Assembly: GCA_003565775.1 (NCBI GenBank)
Contig: PXAT01000138.1
Span: 46,023 to 110,022 of the forward strand
Direction of reading: 5' to 3'
Length of the DNA stretch: 64,000 nucleotides
DNA from: Ectothiorhodospiraceae bacterium
Lineage (GTDB): Bacteria > Pseudomonadota > Gammaproteobacteria > Nitrococcales > Aquisalimonadaceae
Of the stretch, positions 1-9,595 are shown in pieces (within the stretch, counting starts at the first letter, position 1; every line of letters begins with the position of its first letter). Position numbers and translations under genes: made by a program. The notes under the pieces are model-generated. The model was not told the DNA's origin and searched no databases. It worked only from the letters and a program-made list of their open reading frames with translations.

Positions 1-213
1 GTAGGCCAGGGCGAAGAAGATCACCTGGCGCTGCAGGTAGTGGAACGGCGAACCGAGATTGCGATCGGCCAGCGACACCGAGGCCGAGGCCACCATCACG
101 ATACCGATCAGCGACAGTGCCAGAATCGCGCCCAGCAGGCGCCGGTCCAGCGCCCCGATCACGCTCTCGGGGCGCTGCTCCATGACCGTACCGGAGAGGG
201 TCTGCAGACTCAT
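1..213 (-). CDS. ftsW: FtsW, septal peptidoglycan polymerase (partial)
   Basis: Only the first 71 residues are present; the rest lies beyond the left edge. FtsW is the SEDS-family lipid II polymerase of the divisome and works with FtsI at the septum. Visible here are a short cytoplasmic N-terminus and a first membrane helix at about residues 27-45, followed by an LADRNLGSPFHYLQRQ segment that resembles the first periplasmic loop of SEDS proteins and leads into helix 2. Its ATG overlaps the murD stop codon (ATGA), which places it in the dcw operon. RodA would look similar over so short a stretch, but the position after murD favours FtsW. Confidence 0.9.
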   Translation of the reverse strand, partial: MSLQTLSGTVMEQRPESVIGALDRRLLGAILALSLIGIVMVASASVSLADRNLGSPFHYLQRQVIFFALAY

Positions 214-1556
214 GCCGGCAACCTCCCGACCGCGGCGGCGAAGGCGCGACCGCGGGCCTGATAGTTGTCGAACATGTCGAAGCTGGCGCAGGCCGGGCTC
301 AGCAGCACGCTGTCACCGGCGGTCGCCAGTTGCGCCGCCTGCAGCACCGCATCGTCCAGATCCTCGGCCCGATACACCATCGCGTGCCCCTGCAAGGCCG
401 CCGCAAGCTGCGGCGCATCGCGGCCGAACAGGATCACGCCCCGGATCCGCTGATCCATGCAGGCGGCCAGCGGCGCGAAATCGGCACCCTTGCCGTCACC
501 GCCCATCAGGAGCACCAGCGGGCCGGGCATGCCGGCGATCGCAGCCGCCGCGGCACCGACATTGGTTGCCTTGGAATCGTCGAACCAGTCGACACCGGCC
601 TTGCAGGCCAGCCACTGGCTTCGATGCGGCAGCCCGCGATAGCTGCGCAGCGCACTGTCGCAGGCCGCCGGATCAAGCTCCAGCACCTCCGCCAGGGCCA
701 GGGCAGCCAGTGCATTCGTCAGATTGTGACGACCGCGGACACGCAAAGCCGATGCCGGCAGCAGGGCGCGTGACCCGCGCATCAGCCAGGTCTCGCCGTC
801 GTGCTCGCTCAGACCGTAGCCCCCGCTCGCTGCCGGCAGCGAACCGGAAAACAGGATGGTCCGGCGGCGGGGCTGCGCCATCGCCATGACCACCGGATCG
901 TCGGCGTTCAGCACCATGACACCGTCACCGCGGTAGATACGGGCCTTGATGTCCGCATAACGCCCCAGGTCACCGTGTCGATCCATGTGATCGGCACTGA
1001 CATTGAGCACCACGGCCGCCAGCGGCCGCAGACTGTCGGTGGTCTCCAGCTGAAAGCTGGACAACTCGAGCAGATAGGCGTCCGGGGCCGGTTCGCGAAT
1101 CAGGTCCAGCGCCGGCGTTCCCAGATTCCCGCCCACGGCGACATCGCTGCCGGCGGCCTCGGCCATGGCGCCCAGCAAGGTAGTGACCGTGCTCTTGCCG
1201 TTGGACCCGGTAATCCCGACCACCGGGGCATTCGCATGCCGCGCGAACAGCTCGATATCGCCGAGCACCGGAATCCCGGCAGCCCGAGCCTCATCCAGCA
1301 GCGGCAGATCAGCCGGCACTCCGGGACTCAGCACCACGCGGTCGGCGGACAACAGCAGGTCGGGGTCGAGCGCACCCAGGGCCAGCGGCCGGTCCACCAG
1401 TGCGGCAGCCTCCCCGGCACCGGGCGGCTGGGCACGACTGTCCATGGCCCACAGGGCGCCTGGCTGCCGGCGCAGGAAACGCAGGCAGGACAGACCCGTG
1501 GCGCCGAGTCCGACCACCACCGTGCTGCCTTTGCTGTTGTGCGTCTCGGTCATCAT
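210..1556 (-). CDS. murD: UDP-N-acetylmuramoyl-L-alanine--D-glutamate ligase
   Basis: Cytoplasmic Mur ligase that adds D-glutamate to UDP-MurNAc-L-Ala. The 448-residue product has the usual length. An N-terminal Rossmann-like UDP-binding part (VVVGLGATGLS, about 13-23) precedes the ATP-binding loop GITGSNGKST at 114-123, and a C-terminal ligase domain carries the HRSQW and DDSKATN motifs. Two adjacent ATG codons (1556 and 1553) could serve as start; the first overlaps the mraY stop. It sits between mraY and ftsW, as in most gammaproteobacteria, so it is translated from the long mraZ-led transcript. Confidence 0.97.
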   Translation of the reverse strand: MMTETHNSKGSTVVVGLGATGLSCLRFLRRQPGALWAMDSRAQPPGAGEAAALVDRPLALGALDPDLLLSADRVVLSPGVPADLPLLDEARAAGIPVLGDIELFARHANAPVVGITGSNGKSTVTTLLGAMAEAAGSDVAVGGNLGTPALDLIREPAPDAYLLELSSFQLETTDSLRPLAAVVLNVSADHMDRHGDLGRYADIKARIYRGDGVMVLNADDPVVMAMAQPRRRTILFSGSLPAASGGYGLSEHDGETWLMRGSRALLPASALRVRGRHNLTNALAALALAEVLELDPAACDSALRSYRGLPHRSQWLACKAGVDWFDDSKATNVGAAAAAIAGMPGPLVLLMGGDGKGADFAPLAACMDQRIRGVILFGRDAPQLAAALQGHAMVYRAEDLDDAVLQAAQLATAGDSVLLSPACASFDMFDNYQARGRAFAAAVGRLPA

Positions 1557-2638
1557 CAGCGGATCTTCAATGAGGCCAGACCAATGAGGACCAGAATCAC
1601 GGTGATGATCCAGAAACGGACGATCACGCGCGGTTCCGGCCAGCCCTTGAGTTCGAAATGGTGGTGCAGCGGCGCCATGCGGAAGATTCGGCGGCCGGTG
1701 AGCTTGAAGGACGCCACCTGCAGGATCACCGACACGGTCTCCATGACGAACACGCCGGCCATGATGAACAGCACCAGTTCCTGGCGCGTCACCACCGCCA
1801 GCACGCCGAGGGCGGCGCCCAGCGCCAGAGCGCCGACGTCTCCCATGAAAACCTGGGCCGGATAGGCGTTGAACCAGAGGAAGCCGAGGCCGGCACCGAC
1901 CAGCGCACCGCAGAACACGACGACCTCGCCAACCCCGGGCACGAACGGAATGCCCAGGTAGCTGGCGAAATAGAAGTTGCCCGAGGCATAGGCGAAGACC
2001 CCCAGCGCACCGCCGACCAGAACCGTCGGATTGATGGCGAGGCCGTCGAGGCCATCGGTCAGATTCACGGCGTTGCTGGAGCCGACGATGACGAAATAGG
2101 TCAGCGGTATGAACCACAAACCCATCTGCCAGCTGACATCCTTCAGGAACGGCACGATCAGGGTGGTCTCGACCGCGTCCTGTGCGGTCATGAACAGGAT
2201 CACCGCCGCCAGCACGGCCACCACCGACTGCCAGAGATACTTGCTGCGGGCACGCAGGCCGCGGGAATTACCGAAACGCAGCTTCAGATAGTCGTCGATG
2301 CCGCCGATCACACCGAAGGCCAGCGTGGTCAGCAGCACGATCCAGACATAGCGATTACTCAGATCCGACCACAGCAACGTGGCCGCGGCGATCGCCACCA
2401 GGATCAGCGCGCCACCCATGGTCGGGGTGCCCGCCTTGACCAGATGGCTGCTGGGACCGTCGTCCCGCACCTGCTGGCCGATCTGGTGCTGACTGAGCCG
2501 GCGGATCAGATACGGGCCCGCAATGAACGAGAAGATCAGCGCCGTTAGCACGCCGAGAATCGCGCGCAGGGTCAGGTACTGGAACACGCGGAAGCCGCTG
2601 TGATAGGCCTCGAGCCACTCTGCCAGGTGCACCAGCAT
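1556..2638 (-). CDS. mraY: Phospho-N-acetylmuramoyl-pentapeptide transferase
   Basis: Polytopic inner-membrane enzyme that transfers phospho-MurNAc-pentapeptide to undecaprenyl phosphate, making lipid I. The product is 360 residues, the E. coli length, with about ten hydrophobic helices. Family motifs are visible: the loop TPTMGG after helix 1, the aspartate pair in GGIDDYLK and the [13 protein letters not shown] segment. The C-terminal histidine motif reads [14 protein letters not shown]. The start [10 protein letters not shown] was chosen because it overlaps the murF stop and matches the family N-terminus; an upstream in-frame extension lies wholly inside murF. Confidence 0.97.
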   Translation of the reverse strand: MLVHLAEWLEAYHSGFRVFQYLTLRAILGVLTALIFSFIAGPYLIRRLSQHQIGQQVRDDGPSSHLVKAGTPTMGGALILVAIAAATLLWSDLSNRYVWIVLLTTLAFGVIGGIDDYLKLRFGNSRGLRARSKYLWQSVVAVLAAVILFMTAQDAVETTLIVPFLKDVSWQMGLWFIPLTYFVIVGSSNAVNLTDGLDGLAINPTVLVGGALGVFAYASGNFYFASYLGIPFVPGVGEVVVFCGALVGAGLGFLWFNAYPAQVFMGDVGALALGAALGVLAVVTRQELVLFIMAGVFVMETVSVILQVASFKLTGRRIFRMAPLHHHFELKGWPEPRVIVRFWIITVILVLIGLASLKIR

Positions 2639-3990
2639 CAGCCTGCCTCCTCGCCGGGTTGCGCCGGGGCCAGCGCCTGCACCAGTTGATCCATGCCCGC
2701 GCTGCGTGAGCCCTTGATCAGCACTGCCACCCCCGCATGCAGCTCCTGCCGCAGGCACGCCTGCAGAGATGTCTTGTCGTCAAAATGGCGGCCGCCGGCA
2801 CCGAAGGCGTCGACGGCCGCAACGCTGAGCGGGCCGACGGCGAACAGCCGCTCGACCCCAGCTTCCCTGGCGGCATGCCCCGCGGCGGCATGCAGAGCGG
2901 GGGACTCCGGGCCCAGCTCCGCCATGTCGCCCAATACCAGCCAGGGTTCCAGACCTTGTTCCGTGAGGACGGCGATGCCGGCCGTCAGCGACGAGGGGTT
3001 GGCGTTGTAGCTGTCGTCGATCAGGCGGCTGCCGGCGACGCCCGTCAGGATCTGCAGACGGCCGTGTTCCGGGCGAAACGCCGCGAGGCCGGCGGCCACG
3101 TCCGCCAGCGGCACTTCCAGTGCCAGCGCGGCACCGGCCGCGGCCAGCGCGTTCTGTCGGTTGTGCCGTCCCGGTACCGGCAGACGCACCTCGACGGTTT
3201 CGTCGCGAAAACGCATCTCCAGGACACCGTCAGCTTGCTCCTGACCACACAGATCGGCGTTACCTTCCAGCGAGACCGTCAGCGTCCGCCGTGACCCCGC
3301 CAGTTCCCGCCAGAGTCCGGCAAAGCGGTCATCGGCATTGATCACTGCCACGGCGTTCGCCGGCAGCCCCGCGAACATCTCACCCTTGGCCCGCGCCACG
3401 CCTTCGAGCGACCCGAAACCTTCCAGATGCGCCGGCCCGGCGTTCAGCACCACACCGACCTCGGGCTCGGCCAGCGAAACCAGCCAGGCAATCTCGCCGG
3501 CATGGTTGGCGCCCATTTCGATGACGCCGAAGCGGTGCTCGGCAGACAATTCGGCCAGGGTCAGCGGTACGCCGATCTCGTTGTTCAGGTTGCCGCGGGT
3601 GGCGAGCGTGGTGCCGGCGCGCCCGAGAATCGAGGCCAGCATCTGCTTGACCGTGGTCTTGCCGTTGCTTCCGGTCACCGCCACCAGCCGCGTCGGCAAC
3701 TGCCGCCGCCAGTGCCGCGCCAGTTCGCCCAGGGCACGACGCGTATCGGGCACCTCGATAGACGGCTCAGCATCGGCCCGTCCATGCTCGCAGAGCACTG
3801 CCACCGCGCCCTGATCGCGCGCCGCGAACAGATAGTCGTGACCGTCGAAACTCGGACCGCGCAGGGCGATGAACAGACTGCCGGGGCGGATCTGCCGGGA
3901 ATCGGTGCTGATGCCCCGCCAGTGCGCATCACCCCGGGCTCGGGCATCGGTCAAGGCGGAGCCCAGTTGCTGCAGGTCGAAGGTGATCAT
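2638..3990 (-). CDS. murF: UDP-MurNAc-tripeptide--D-Ala-D-Ala ligase
   Basis: Adds the D-alanyl-D-alanine dipeptide to complete the UDP-MurNAc-pentapeptide that MraY uses. The product is 450 residues. An N-terminal substrate domain contains the [13 protein letters not shown] motif (about 28-40). The ATP loop GSNGKTT is at 107-113, and the C-terminal domain carries the DDSYNANP motif. Both ends overlap neighbours: its ATG overlaps the murE stop and its stop overlaps the mraY start, so translational coupling is likely. Confidence 0.97.
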   Translation of the reverse strand: MITFDLQQLGSALTDARARGDAHWRGISTDSRQIRPGSLFIALRGPSFDGHDYLFAARDQGAVAVLCEHGRADAEPSIEVPDTRRALGELARHWRRQLPTRLVAVTGSNGKTTVKQMLASILGRAGTTLATRGNLNNEIGVPLTLAELSAEHRFGVIEMGANHAGEIAWLVSLAEPEVGVVLNAGPAHLEGFGSLEGVARAKGEMFAGLPANAVAVINADDRFAGLWRELAGSRRTLTVSLEGNADLCGQEQADGVLEMRFRDETVEVRLPVPGRHNRQNALAAAGAALALEVPLADVAAGLAAFRPEHGRLQILTGVAGSRLIDDSYNANPSSLTAGIAVLTEQGLEPWLVLGDMAELGPESPALHAAAGHAAREAGVERLFAVGPLSVAAVDAFGAGGRHFDDKTSLQACLRQELHAGVAVLIKGSRSAGMDQLVQALAPAQPGEEAG

Positions 3991-5480
3991 GAGCTCGCCT
4001 CCTGCAGCAGGTCGCGCACGATCTCGGCATCGTTGAAGGGGCGCGGACCGTCGGCACCGACCTGAACGGTCTCGTGTCCCTTGCCCGCCACCAGCACCAC
4101 ATCCTCGGGCGCAGCGCGCTGGATCGCCTCGGCGATCGCCTCGGCGCGGTCATGGACGACCATGGGCGCGAGGCCGCGAAAACCGGCGAGGATGTCGGCA
4201 ACGATCTGCTCGGGCGGTTCGTTCCGCGGATTGTCATCGGTAATGATGACCTGATCGGCATGGCGCTCGGCCGCGGCCGCCATCAGCGGCCGTTTGCCGC
4301 GATCCCGATCACCGCCGCAGCCGAACAGGCAGATCACGCGGCCATCGACATGAGCACGCAGACTGCACAGCGCTGCCTCCAGCGCACCGGGTGTATGGGC
4401 ATAATCCACCACCACCAGCGGCCGTCCGGCGACATGCAACCGCTGCATCCGACCGGGCACCGAGCGCAGCGAGGCCAGAGCCTCCTGGATCGCGTCTATC
4501 CGCCAGCCCAGCGCCACCAGGGCACCGATCACGGCGAGCACGTTCTGGGCGTTGAAGCGGCCGAGCAGCGGCAGATCCAGGGCAACGACGCCCACCGGGG
4601 TCACCGCCTCAAGCAGGAATCCGGTGGCATGCGGGCGGAAGGATGTCACCACCACATGGGCATCGCTGTCGGCCTGCATGGAGTAGCCGATACGGTTGAT
4701 GTCGGAATGCAGCGAGCGTCTTACCGAACAGCCGAAACTGTCGTCAAGATTGATCACCGCGCTGCGCAGCCCCGGCTGCCGGAACAACAGCCGCTTGGCT
4801 TCCGCATAGGCCTGCTCGGTAATGTGATAGTCCAGATGGTCACGGCCGAGGTTGGTCAGTACGGCGACGTCCACCACCGTGCCATTGAGACGGCCCTGGA
4901 ACAGGGCGTGGGATGACGCCTCCATGACGACGTGGCCGGCACCGCCATCGCGAAACCCGGCCAGCAATTCCTGCAGGCGTGCGGCATCCGGCGTGGTATG
5001 CGTCGCGGAATCGAGATCCGGATAGAGACCGTAACCGAGGGTGCCGATGACCCCGCATGGCGCGCCTTCCCGGCCCAGAACCTGCGCCAGAAAATGGCTG
5101 ACCGAAGTCTTGCCGTCGGTTCCGGTCACCGCCAGCACCGGCAGATCCGCGGAAGGATGACCGTAGACTCGCGCCGCCAGCTCACCCAGTCGCCGTCCCA
5201 GGTCCGGCACCGGGACCGTCGGCACCGGCAGGGCGGCGTCCGGCGCGATACCGCTGACCGGCTCCCAGGCGACCGCAACCGCACCCTGATTCACGGCATC
5301 GTCGGCGAATTCCAGACCGTGGCGACGGGCGCCGGCGCAGGCCGCGAACAGATACCCCGGACGCACCGTCCGGCTGTCCACGCCGATACCCGTCAGCCGG
5401 GGATTGCGGGCATCGTCGATGCCCGCATGTCCCAGCACATCGGCGAGCCGCGGCGACCCATGCGGTGCGACGGCGCTCAT
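3987..5480 (-). CDS. murE: UDP-MurNAc-L-Ala-D-Glu--meso-DAP ligase
   Basis: Adds the third residue of the stem peptide. The 497-residue product has the substrate-domain motif GVDSRTVRPGYLF (about 33-45), the ATP loop GTDGKTS at 120-126 and a DNPR signature at 416-419. DNPR is the motif of meso-diaminopimelate-specific MurE enzymes, so the organism should have DAP-type peptidoglycan. The start MSAVAPHGSP overlaps the ftsI stop; a longer upstream reading runs through ftsI in another frame and was rejected. Confidence 0.97.
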   Translation of the reverse strand: MSAVAPHGSPRLADVLGHAGIDDARNPRLTGIGVDSRTVRPGYLFAACAGARRHGLEFADDAVNQGAVAVAWEPVSGIAPDAALPVPTVPVPDLGRRLGELAARVYGHPSADLPVLAVTGTDGKTSVSHFLAQVLGREGAPCGVIGTLGYGLYPDLDSATHTTPDAARLQELLAGFRDGGAGHVVMEASSHALFQGRLNGTVVDVAVLTNLGRDHLDYHITEQAYAEAKRLLFRQPGLRSAVINLDDSFGCSVRRSLHSDINRIGYSMQADSDAHVVVTSFRPHATGFLLEAVTPVGVVALDLPLLGRFNAQNVLAVIGALVALGWRIDAIQEALASLRSVPGRMQRLHVAGRPLVVVDYAHTPGALEAALCSLRAHVDGRVICLFGCGGDRDRGKRPLMAAAAERHADQVIITDDNPRNEPPEQIVADILAGFRGLAPMVVHDRAEAIAEAIQRAAPEDVVLVAGKGHETVQVGADGPRPFNDAEIVRDLLQEASS

Positions 5481-7201
5481 GGCTCCCCCTCGCGCATCGC
5501 GGTCAGCGACGGTGCGTCTTCCCTGCGCGCGTCCGGCGTCAGGTTCATCAGGCGCATCGCGCCGGCCATGACCTGGCCGAACACCGGCGCCGCGATCTGC
5601 CCGCCGTAATAGGCTTCGCCACCGGGCTCGTCGAGCATCACCACCATGGCGAGACGCGGATCGCTGACCGGTCCGACGCCTGCGAACCAGGACACGTAGT
5701 GATCGCTGGAATAGCCGCCGGCAATGGACTTGCGCACCGTGCCGGTCTTGCCGGCCAGTCGGTACCCGTCGACAGCGGCCCGGGTTGCAGTACCGCCGGG
5801 CTCGACTGCCGCCTCCATCATGGCCAGCAGGGCATCCGCCGTCTCGGGACGCATGACGCGCGTGCCGCGCACCTCCTCGTCCAGCTTGACGAAGGACACC
5901 GGACGCAACTCGCCACCATTGGCGATGGCGGCGTATGCCTGCGCCAGTTGCAGCGGGGTCGCCGACATGCCGTAGCCGAAGCTCAGCGTCGCGCGGTCTA
6001 CGCTCGATCGCGGCGCTGCTGCCGCGAGCGTGCCGGCTGACTCCCCGGGATAGCCGCTGCCGGTGGTGCGGCCGAAGCCGAGACCGCCCAGCAGGTTCCA
6101 CAGACTCTCCTCGGGCAACTCCAGCGCGAGCTTGGCGGCGCCGACATTGCTCGACTTGCTGATCAGCGTGGTCAGATCGATACGCCCGAAGTCACGCACA
6201 TCGGTGACCGTGTGGCGGCCGACGCGCATGGTCCCCGGGTGGGTATTGAGAATGGTGTCGGCATCGGCGATGCCCGCTTCCAGGGCCGCCGCGACGGTAA
6301 ACGGCTTGATCGTCGAGCCGGGCTCCCAGGCGTCCACCACGGCGCGGTTGCGGTGCACACCGCCGCTCAGCTGACGGCGATTATTGGGGTTGAAGGCCGG
6401 CTGGTTGACCATGGCCAGGACTTCGCCGGTGCGGGTATCCATCAGCACCAGCGAACCACCGCGGGCGCTGTTGTTCTGCACGGCACTCTTCAGTTCGCGA
6501 TAGGCCAGGAACTGCAAGCGGCGATCGATACTCAACTTAAGGTCGCGGCCGGGACGCGGTTCGCGCAACTGTTCCACGTCGGCAATGGTGCGACCGAGCC
6601 GGTCGCGCAGGACGCGCTTGCTTCCGGGCGTTCCCCGCAGCCAGCTCTCATAGGCAAACTCCATGCCCTCGAGACCGCGGTCGTCGATATCGGTAAAGCC
6701 GAGCAGATGGCCGACCGTCTCACCGGAGGGGTAGAAGCGCCGGTACTCGCGCTGCACCGCAACGCCCGGCAATGCCAGCGCCATGACGCGCTCCGCCTGG
6801 GCCGGCGACGCCTGCCGGCGCAGGTAGACGAACTCCCGCTCACGACGTGACTCCAGACGCTGCTGCAGCGCGTTGCGATCCAGACCCAGCGCCTCGGCCA
6901 ACTCGCCCAGGTCGGCACCGGAATCGAGCAGGTTACCGGGGTGCGCCCACAGCGACTCCACCGGCGTGCTGATCGCCAGCGGCTCGCCGGTGCGATCCTG
7001 AATCATGCCGCGATGCGTGGGTATCGCCGTGGTACGCAGGTGTCGCGCATCACCCTGCAGTTGCAGAAAGTCCTTGTGCAACACCTGCAGATCCACCGCC
7101 CGGGCTGCCAGCGCCACACACAACAACGCCAGCACCAGCAGCACCATGAAGTACCGCCAGGTGACCAGGCCCTGCCCTGTTGCCTGTCTGTCGCTCATCA
7201 T
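5477..7201 (-). CDS. ftsI: Septal transpeptidase PBP3 (FtsI)
   Basis: Class B penicillin-binding protein that crosslinks septal peptidoglycan with FtsW. The 574-residue product has a short cytoplasmic tail, one membrane anchor (about 17-36), a PBP dimerisation domain and a C-terminal transpeptidase domain. The catalytic motifs are all present: S296-T-I-K299, the SSN motif at 350-352 and KTGT at 485-488. Two adjacent ATGs (7201, 7198) are possible starts, and both overlap the end of ftsL. I see no missing active-site residue. Confidence 0.97.
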   Translation of the reverse strand: MMSDRQATGQGLVTWRYFMVLLVLALLCVALAARAVDLQVLHKDFLQLQGDARHLRTTAIPTHRGMIQDRTGEPLAISTPVESLWAHPGNLLDSGADLGELAEALGLDRNALQQRLESRREREFVYLRRQASPAQAERVMALALPGVAVQREYRRFYPSGETVGHLLGFTDIDDRGLEGMEFAYESWLRGTPGSKRVLRDRLGRTIADVEQLREPRPGRDLKLSIDRRLQFLAYRELKSAVQNNSARGGSLVLMDTRTGEVLAMVNQPAFNPNNRRQLSGGVHRNRAVVDAWEPGSTIKPFTVAAALEAGIADADTILNTHPGTMRVGRHTVTDVRDFGRIDLTTLISKSSNVGAAKLALELPEESLWNLLGGLGFGRTTGSGYPGESAGTLAAAAPRSSVDRATLSFGYGMSATPLQLAQAYAAIANGGELRPVSFVKLDEEVRGTRVMRPETADALLAMMEAAVEPGGTATRAAVDGYRLAGKTGTVRKSIAGGYSSDHYVSWFAGVGPVSDPRLAMVVMLDEPGGEAYYGGQIAAPVFGQVMAGAMRLMNLTPDARREDAPSLTAMREGEP

Positions 7202-7524
7202 TCCCCCGAGGCCCGATCACCGCTTTGCCGCGGTAACGGACTCGCCCCCCGCTTTTCCAGAATCACCACATCGCCGGCGGCCGGCAGACGCATGTCGAGA
7301 CGCTCGCGCGCGAGACGCTCGATGCGTCCATGCGTCGCCCACGCACCCTGCTCGAGCTGCAGCCGTCCCCACTCGGCGTTCAACTCGTCACGCTGCCGGT
7401 TCTCCTGCTCCACGGCCGAAAAAAGACCGCGGCTTTCATGCTTGCTGTAAACCACACCCAACGCGCTGGCGGTCACGGCGATCACCAGCCCGGCCAGTAC
7501 CAGTCCCTGACTCAGACCGCTCAT
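7198..7524 (-). CDS. ftsL: Cell division protein FtsL
   Basis: Small bitopic divisome protein that forms the FtsQLB complex and links it to FtsWI. The 108-residue product has a single hydrophobic segment at about residues 7-26 followed by a polar, heptad-like region (FSAVEQENRQRDELNAEW) suited to the coiled coil with FtsB. FtsL sequences are poorly conserved; the call rests on size, topology and position between rsmH and ftsI. Its ATG overlaps the rsmH stop codon. Confidence 0.93.
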   Translation of the reverse strand: MSGLSQGLVLAGLVIAVTASALGVVYSKHESRGLFSAVEQENRQRDELNAEWGRLQLEQGAWATHGRIERLARERLDMRLPAAGDVVILEKRGASPLPRQSGDRASGE

Positions 7525-8462
7525 GCCATGCGCTCCGCAACCCGCAGCACGGCGCTGCGCGCGCGCGGGTTGGATGCATCATGGCGATCGCCGAACAACG
7601 GCTTTGCCACCGGCCGCAGCGACGGCCCCTGCGGTGGCGCCGCCACCGGAATCCCGGGCGGCAGATCCGTGGCACCTCGCGAGGCGCGCATGGCGCGCTT
7701 GGTGAGGCGGTCCTCCAGGGAATGAAAACTGATCACCACCAGCCGGCCACCGGGCCGCAACCAGCCCGGCACCGCGGCCAACAATGCTTCCAGCGCCTCG
7801 AGCTCGCCATTGATGGCAATGCGAATCGCCTGAAAGGTGCGCGTTGCCGGGTGTTTGTGGCGCTCCTTGCGCGGCATCGCTGCAGCCACCAGCTCGGCGA
7901 ACTCAAGCGTTGAATCCGGCAGCCCCTGCTCGGCTCGGGCACGACAGATTGCCGTCGCAATGCGACGCGCGAACCGCTCTTCACCGAACACGCGCAGAAC
8001 CCGCGTCAGTGCCTGCTCGTCAATATCCTGCAACCAGTCCCTGGCGGTCTGCCCACGGACCGTATCCATGCGCATGTCCAGCGGACCGTCGCGCAGGAAA
8101 CTGAAGCCACGCTCGGGCTGATCCAGCTGTGGCGATGACACGCCCAGATCGAGCAGCACGCCATCCACCTGTTCCAGCAGATCGTCTGCCGCCAGCAGTT
8201 CACCGAGGCCGCGGAACGAGGCATGCACGACGCGGCAGCGGGAATCGGCGCCGAAGTGATCCTGCGCATGAGCGATCGCATCGGGATCCTGATCCACCAG
8301 CCAAAGGCGGCCGGTCTCATCAAGGCGCTCGAGGACCGCAGCCGCATGTCCGCCGCGACCGTAGGTACCATCGATGTAGAAGCCGTCTGCGCGCACAGCC
8401 AGACCCTCCACCGCCTCGGTCAGAAAAACCGACTCGTGCCGGTTGCTCGGGACTGCAGTCAC
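7521..8462 (-). CDS. rsmH: 16S rRNA (cytosine1402-N4)-methyltransferase
   Basis: Methylates N4 of C1402 in the ribosomal P site using S-adenosylmethionine. Starting at the GTG that overlaps the mraZ stop (GTGA), the product is 313 residues, the normal family length. The N-terminal motif reads RHESVFLTEAVEGL and the cofactor loop is GTYGRGGH at about 32-39. The C-terminus has the conserved ISFHSLEDR and RSAVLRVAERM motifs. A longer reading with an upstream ATG would overlap mraZ by about 70 bases and lacks family support. Confidence 0.95.
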   Translation of the reverse strand: MTAVPSNRHESVFLTEAVEGLAVRADGFYIDGTYGRGGHAAAVLERLDETGRLWLVDQDPDAIAHAQDHFGADSRCRVVHASFRGLGELLAADDLLEQVDGVLLDLGVSSPQLDQPERGFSFLRDGPLDMRMDTVRGQTARDWLQDIDEQALTRVLRVFGEERFARRIATAICRARAEQGLPDSTLEFAELVAAAMPRKERHKHPATRTFQAIRIAINGELEALEALLAAVPGWLRPGGRLVVISFHSLEDRLTKRAMRASRGATDLPPGIPVAAPPQGPSLRPVAKPLFGDRHDASNPRARSAVLRVAERMA

Positions 8463-8911
8463 AACGACAGGGACTCCAGCTCTTCCGAGAGCTCGAAGTC
8501 CTGCGCCGCCTCCTCCAGCCACTGGCTGCACCGCTCACCCCAGACCGTCTCGTCCCAGAGTTCGAACTTGTTGCCCTGTCCGATGAGCACGGTTTTCTTT
8601 TCCAGACTCGCGAAATCGCGCAACGGCGGCGGCAGCAGAATGCGGCCACTGCCGTCGAGTTGCGTCTCTGTGGCGTGCCCCATGAGCAGACGCTGAAGAC
8701 GGCGCGTCTGGGGCTTCAGGCTAGGCAGTGCAATCAGCTTGCGCTCGATCAGTTCCCACTCGGGCAGGGGATAGACCAGCAGGCAGCGATCCGGGTCGAC
8801 CGTCACCACAAGCTCGCCTGCACACAGGGTCATGAGCTTGTCCCGATACCGGCTGGGAAAGCTCATGCGCCCTTTCGCGTCCAGATTGAGATGTGCGACT
8901 CCGCGGAACAC
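8459..8911 (-). CDS. mraZ: Transcriptional regulator MraZ
   Basis: AbrB-like DNA-binding protein that heads the dcw operon and, in E. coli, represses it. The 150-residue product holds the two tandem swapped-hairpin repeats, each with a D-x-x-x-R loop: DAKGRMSFPSRYRD near the start and DGSGRILLPPPLRD after about residue 85. The start is a GTG (8911-8909) preceded by GGGGAGA as ribosome binding site. That site is also the last unit of the putative MraZ operator, so protein binding and translation initiation may interfere with each other. Confidence 0.96.
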   Translation of the reverse strand: MFRGVAHLNLDAKGRMSFPSRYRDKLMTLCAGELVVTVDPDRCLLVYPLPEWELIERKLIALPSLKPQTRRLQRLLMGHATETQLDGSGRILLPPPLRDFASLEKKTVLIGQGNKFELWDETVWGERCSQWLEEAAQDFELSEELESLSL

Positions 8912-8916
8912 GATTC

Positions 8917-8961
8917 TCCCCGACTACCCCGTTTGCGCCCTTTTGCGCCACTTTTTCCCAC
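8917..8961 (-). promoter_or_regulatory. MraZ box array (10-base period)
   Basis: Read on the minus strand, five G-rich quartets TGGG, TGGC, GGGC, GGGG and GGGA start exactly every ten bases (8960, 8950, 8940, 8930, 8920). E. coli MraZ binds direct TGGGN repeats separated by five bases, which is the same period. The array lies from just downstream of the expected transcription start to the mraZ ribosome binding site, suited to autorepression. MraZ binding is inferred. Confidence 0.75.
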
Positions 8962-8969
8962 TTGCAGAC

Positions 8970-8999
8970 ACTATAGGTAGCGGGCAACTCGGGTGTCAA
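8970..8999 (-). promoter_or_regulatory. sigma70 promoter of the mraZ/dcw operon
   Basis: On the minus strand, a perfect -35 TTGACA (8999-8994) is followed by 18 bases and a -10 TATAGT (8975-8970). Transcription would start near 8963, directly before the MraZ box array and about 50 bases before the mraZ GTG. Confidence 0.8.
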
Positions 9000-9157
9000 G
9001 GCATTCCGACGGAATTCTTCCTGTCGCAACAGACACTTACGAAACATCCGAAAGGATCGTTCCAGATCAGCAGACCGGCTTTTCTTTATGACTGGAAATC
9101 AGTCTGTTGGGGAATCTTTCTCGGATCGACTGGAATCAGAAGGAAAACGGAAAGAGA

Positions 9158-9191
9158 ACAACAGGATGACACGGGCGTGTCATCCTGTTGT
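9158..9191 (-). terminator. rnpB terminator
   Basis: A perfect 15-base-pair stem (9158-9172 with 9177-9191) closes a 4-base loop. On the minus strand it lies just after the rnpB 3' end and is followed by TCTCTTTCCGTTTTCC. It separates rnpB from the dcw promoter. Confidence 0.8.
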
Positions 9192-9202
9192 CATTTGCAG
9201 AC

Positions 9203-9550
9203 GAGGAGCCGGCCTGTAAGCCGGGTTCTGTCAAGAACAGTCATTCATCTGGGACGCGTGTCACCACGCGCCTCTAGCGACCTACCCGGGAGCAGTGCGG
9301 GCCACACCATTGCTCCCCTATTTGGTCTTGCTCCGGGTGGGGTTTACCGTGCCGCGGCGTGTTGCCACCCGCGCGGTGCGCTCTTACCGCACCTTTTCAC
9401 CCTTGCCGGCGCCCGCAGGCGCTTGGGCGGTATGTTTTCTGTGGCACTTTCCGTAGGCTCGCGCCCCCCAGGCGTTACCTGGCACCCTGCCCAATGGAGC
9501 CCGGACTTTCCTCCACCGGCTAACCGGCAGCGACTGTTCGGCCGACTCCG
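9203..9550 (-). ncRNA. rnpB: RNase P RNA (type A)
   Basis: Catalytic RNA of ribonuclease P, which cuts tRNA 5' leaders. On the minus strand the conserved core is clear: GGAGGAAAGTCCGGGCTCC (P4/CR I), then GGGCAGGGTGCCAGGTAACG and GCCTGGGGGG. Near the 3' end CAGAACCCGGCTTACAGGCC matches the conserved 3' pairing region. The length, about 350 bases, is slightly less than the E. coli RNA (377). End coordinates are estimates from the -10 element at the 5' side and the terminator at the 3' side. Any open frame across this stretch is a by-product of the RNA gene. Confidence 0.96.
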
Positions 9551-9556
9551 TGGAGG

Positions 9557-9562
9557 ATCATA
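9557..9562 (-). promoter_or_regulatory. -10 element of rnpB
   Basis: TATGAT on the minus strand lies 7 bases before the likely RNA 5' end near 9550. No good -35 hexamer is visible at the usual distance, so only the -10 is claimed. Confidence 0.5.
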
Positions 9563-9595
9563 CCAGAGGCCGGTCCGTCGCGATGTCGCGCGCCA

